Shown here: positions 63,020 through 64,000 of the stretch, piece after piece
Position numbering within the stretch: position 1 is the first letter of the stretch
How the letters are laid out: each line of letters starts with the position of its first letter
NCBI GenBank assembly: GCA_023053545.1
Contig: JAKZAN010000006.1
Span: 2,547,001 to 2,611,000 of the forward strand
DNA: 64,000 nucleotides
Reading direction: 5' to 3'
Source of the DNA: Lepidurus packardi
Taxonomy: Eukaryota > Arthropoda > Branchiopoda > Notostraca > Triopsidae
Position numbers and translations under genes: made by a program
Notes under the pieces: model-generated
Told to the model about the DNA's origin: nothing
Database searches by the model: none
What the model saw: the letters and a program-made list of their open reading frames with translations, nothing else

Positions 63020-64000
63020 ATGACCAAAGGAATATCTTTTGGAGGCACTATGTTGTCCCCTTCACCGAGATCTACCACGTTTGGAGCAACTACAGTAGCA
63101 CGACCGAGCTCTAGCCATGCGAATCAGCGTTCCAAAGAAACCATCCATTCGGGGCATTTTATGGTCTCAGATTTTGAAGCTGAGGCCCAAGATGATGAAG
63201 ATGAAGTAGCTATTCCGGTTCCAGAAAGTGACGAAGCTAAAGTTGTAATACAGGCTACTAACGACAATGCCCCTGCACCTGGAGGAGCCAACGAATTGGC
63301 TCCAACAGCGAGCATTGTATTAGACGAGCCCAAAATTTTCGAATCCGGGTTTGGGATGACGATCAGCATCATGCCTGAATTAGCTCTGCCGTACGGAGAC
63401 ATCCCCACCAGAGAACGAAAAAACTCCCAGCCCTCCTTAGCCATTGACCAGTCCCTGACAAAACTTTTTCAATGTATGTCGCTGGCTTACAGGTAAGCCC
63501 TTAAGTTTATATAATTAGTATGTAAGCGATTTTAGGATAGATTCTGCGCAAGCGATACGCAACTAACCACGATAAGCATGCTCAGATACCTTTAAAATTC
63601 TTTTTTTTGGGGGGGAGGCTTATTTTTCTTTGTTAGGAGCATGCTAAGACCGGCACTAAAATTTTACATACTTTGTCGCATTGCTTGCCATAATTCTTGC
63701 TCTAATATACTAACGCACGCGTGTAGCAATGAGTGCAAGATAGGACAGAATGAAAAGACTACAGAAGGCGTATGGCCCTGCCGGGGAGCTTTACTCCCCT
63801 TCGTGTGGTCGATTATTTGAAATTAACACCTCTAACCAAGAAACAAAGATGCTCACTATTACGTTTTTGGGAGGGAGGTTGCTCCCAGCACAGTTTTCAT
63901 TTTGATCTTTTTCTTTCTTGTGACTTGTATCAGTCACAAGCTGACATCTCCTCGCTGGAAAAACTTCAAAGGTCTCCGACTCTCTTGGAAGGATAAAATT
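63020..64000 (+). CDS. Mondo: Mondo/MLXIP glucose-sensing factor, N-terminal part
   Basis: Mondo (MondoA/ChREBP; Mio in Drosophila) is a bHLH-ZIP factor that pairs with Mlx and activates genes at carbohydrate-response elements when glucose-6-phosphate rises. Only the N-terminal exons are present: 63020-63492 and 63934 past the right edge; the bHLH-ZIP lies outside. Exon 1 encodes Mondo conserved region I, IHSGHFMVS (residues 42-50), then an acidic stretch (EAEAQDDEDEVA), and later QSLTKLFQCMSLAY, the start of the DNA-independent regulatory block. The next exon completes it with SHKLTSPRWKNFKGLRLSWK, matching the family's GKLVSPKWKNFKGL. The conserved regions I and following bind 14-3-3 and CRM1 in mammals. 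The start at 63020 is the first ATG in frame. Confidence 0.93.

Overview
The window is nuclear DNA from a metazoan, most probably an arthropod and perhaps a small crustacean such as Daphnia. This is inferred from intron-rich genes with mostly short GT-AG introns (many 50-80 nt), single-copy animal orthologues (UTP15, RIOK3, FTSJ3, PBK, FN3K, dUTPase, RpL23A, Mondo), neuropeptide-type GPCRs, and a degenerate TTAGG-like tract. There are no operons, Shine-Dalgarno sites, CRISPR arrays or prokaryotic genes. The species is not proven from sequence alone.

Layout. Positions 1-27,140 hold no recognisable conserved gene. I can only propose isolated exon-like pieces: an open segment at the left edge ending in a good donor, a minus-strand signal-peptide-like first exon at 9561-9669, and a possible plus-strand terminal exon at 22141-22207. 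This block also carries small tandem and inverted repeats. From 27.1 kb onward the window is gene-rich. UTP15 (-) and dUTPase (+) are divergent at 27.1-31.8 kb. A roughly 9 kb gene-free stretch follows, with a 204-bp (AT)n tract. Then come an orphan neuropeptide-type GPCR (+, 41.1-43.9 kb), RIOK3 (-) and FTSJ3 (+) as a divergent pair (44.3-51.1 kb), a second orphan GPCR (+, 53.3-56.5 kb), PBK/TOPK (-) and fructosamine-3-kinase (+) as a divergent pair, a multi-pass membrane protein (-) divergent from RpL23A (+), and the N-terminal exons of Mondo/MLXIP (+), which runs off the right edge.

How the genes relate. Four genes serve ribosome production: UTP15 (SSU processome), RIOK3 (RIO kinase), FTSJ3 (Spb1-type rRNA methyltransferase) and RpL23A (60S protein). 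dUTPase and PBK are proliferation genes; Mondo is a glucose-sensing bHLH-ZIP factor and FN3K repairs glycated proteins. The strongest undescribed signal is a pair of related, probably non-autonomous elements, 30109-30421 and about 46971-47430. They share two conserved end blocks in the same orientation and lie just upstream of UTP15 and RIOK3, each carrying an inverted CCAAT box. A separate 186-bp Tc1/mariner-like hairpin MITE sits between PBK and FN3K. I found no clearly novel multi-gene system. Exon boundaries were derived by hand from splice sites, reading-frame continuity and family resemblance.
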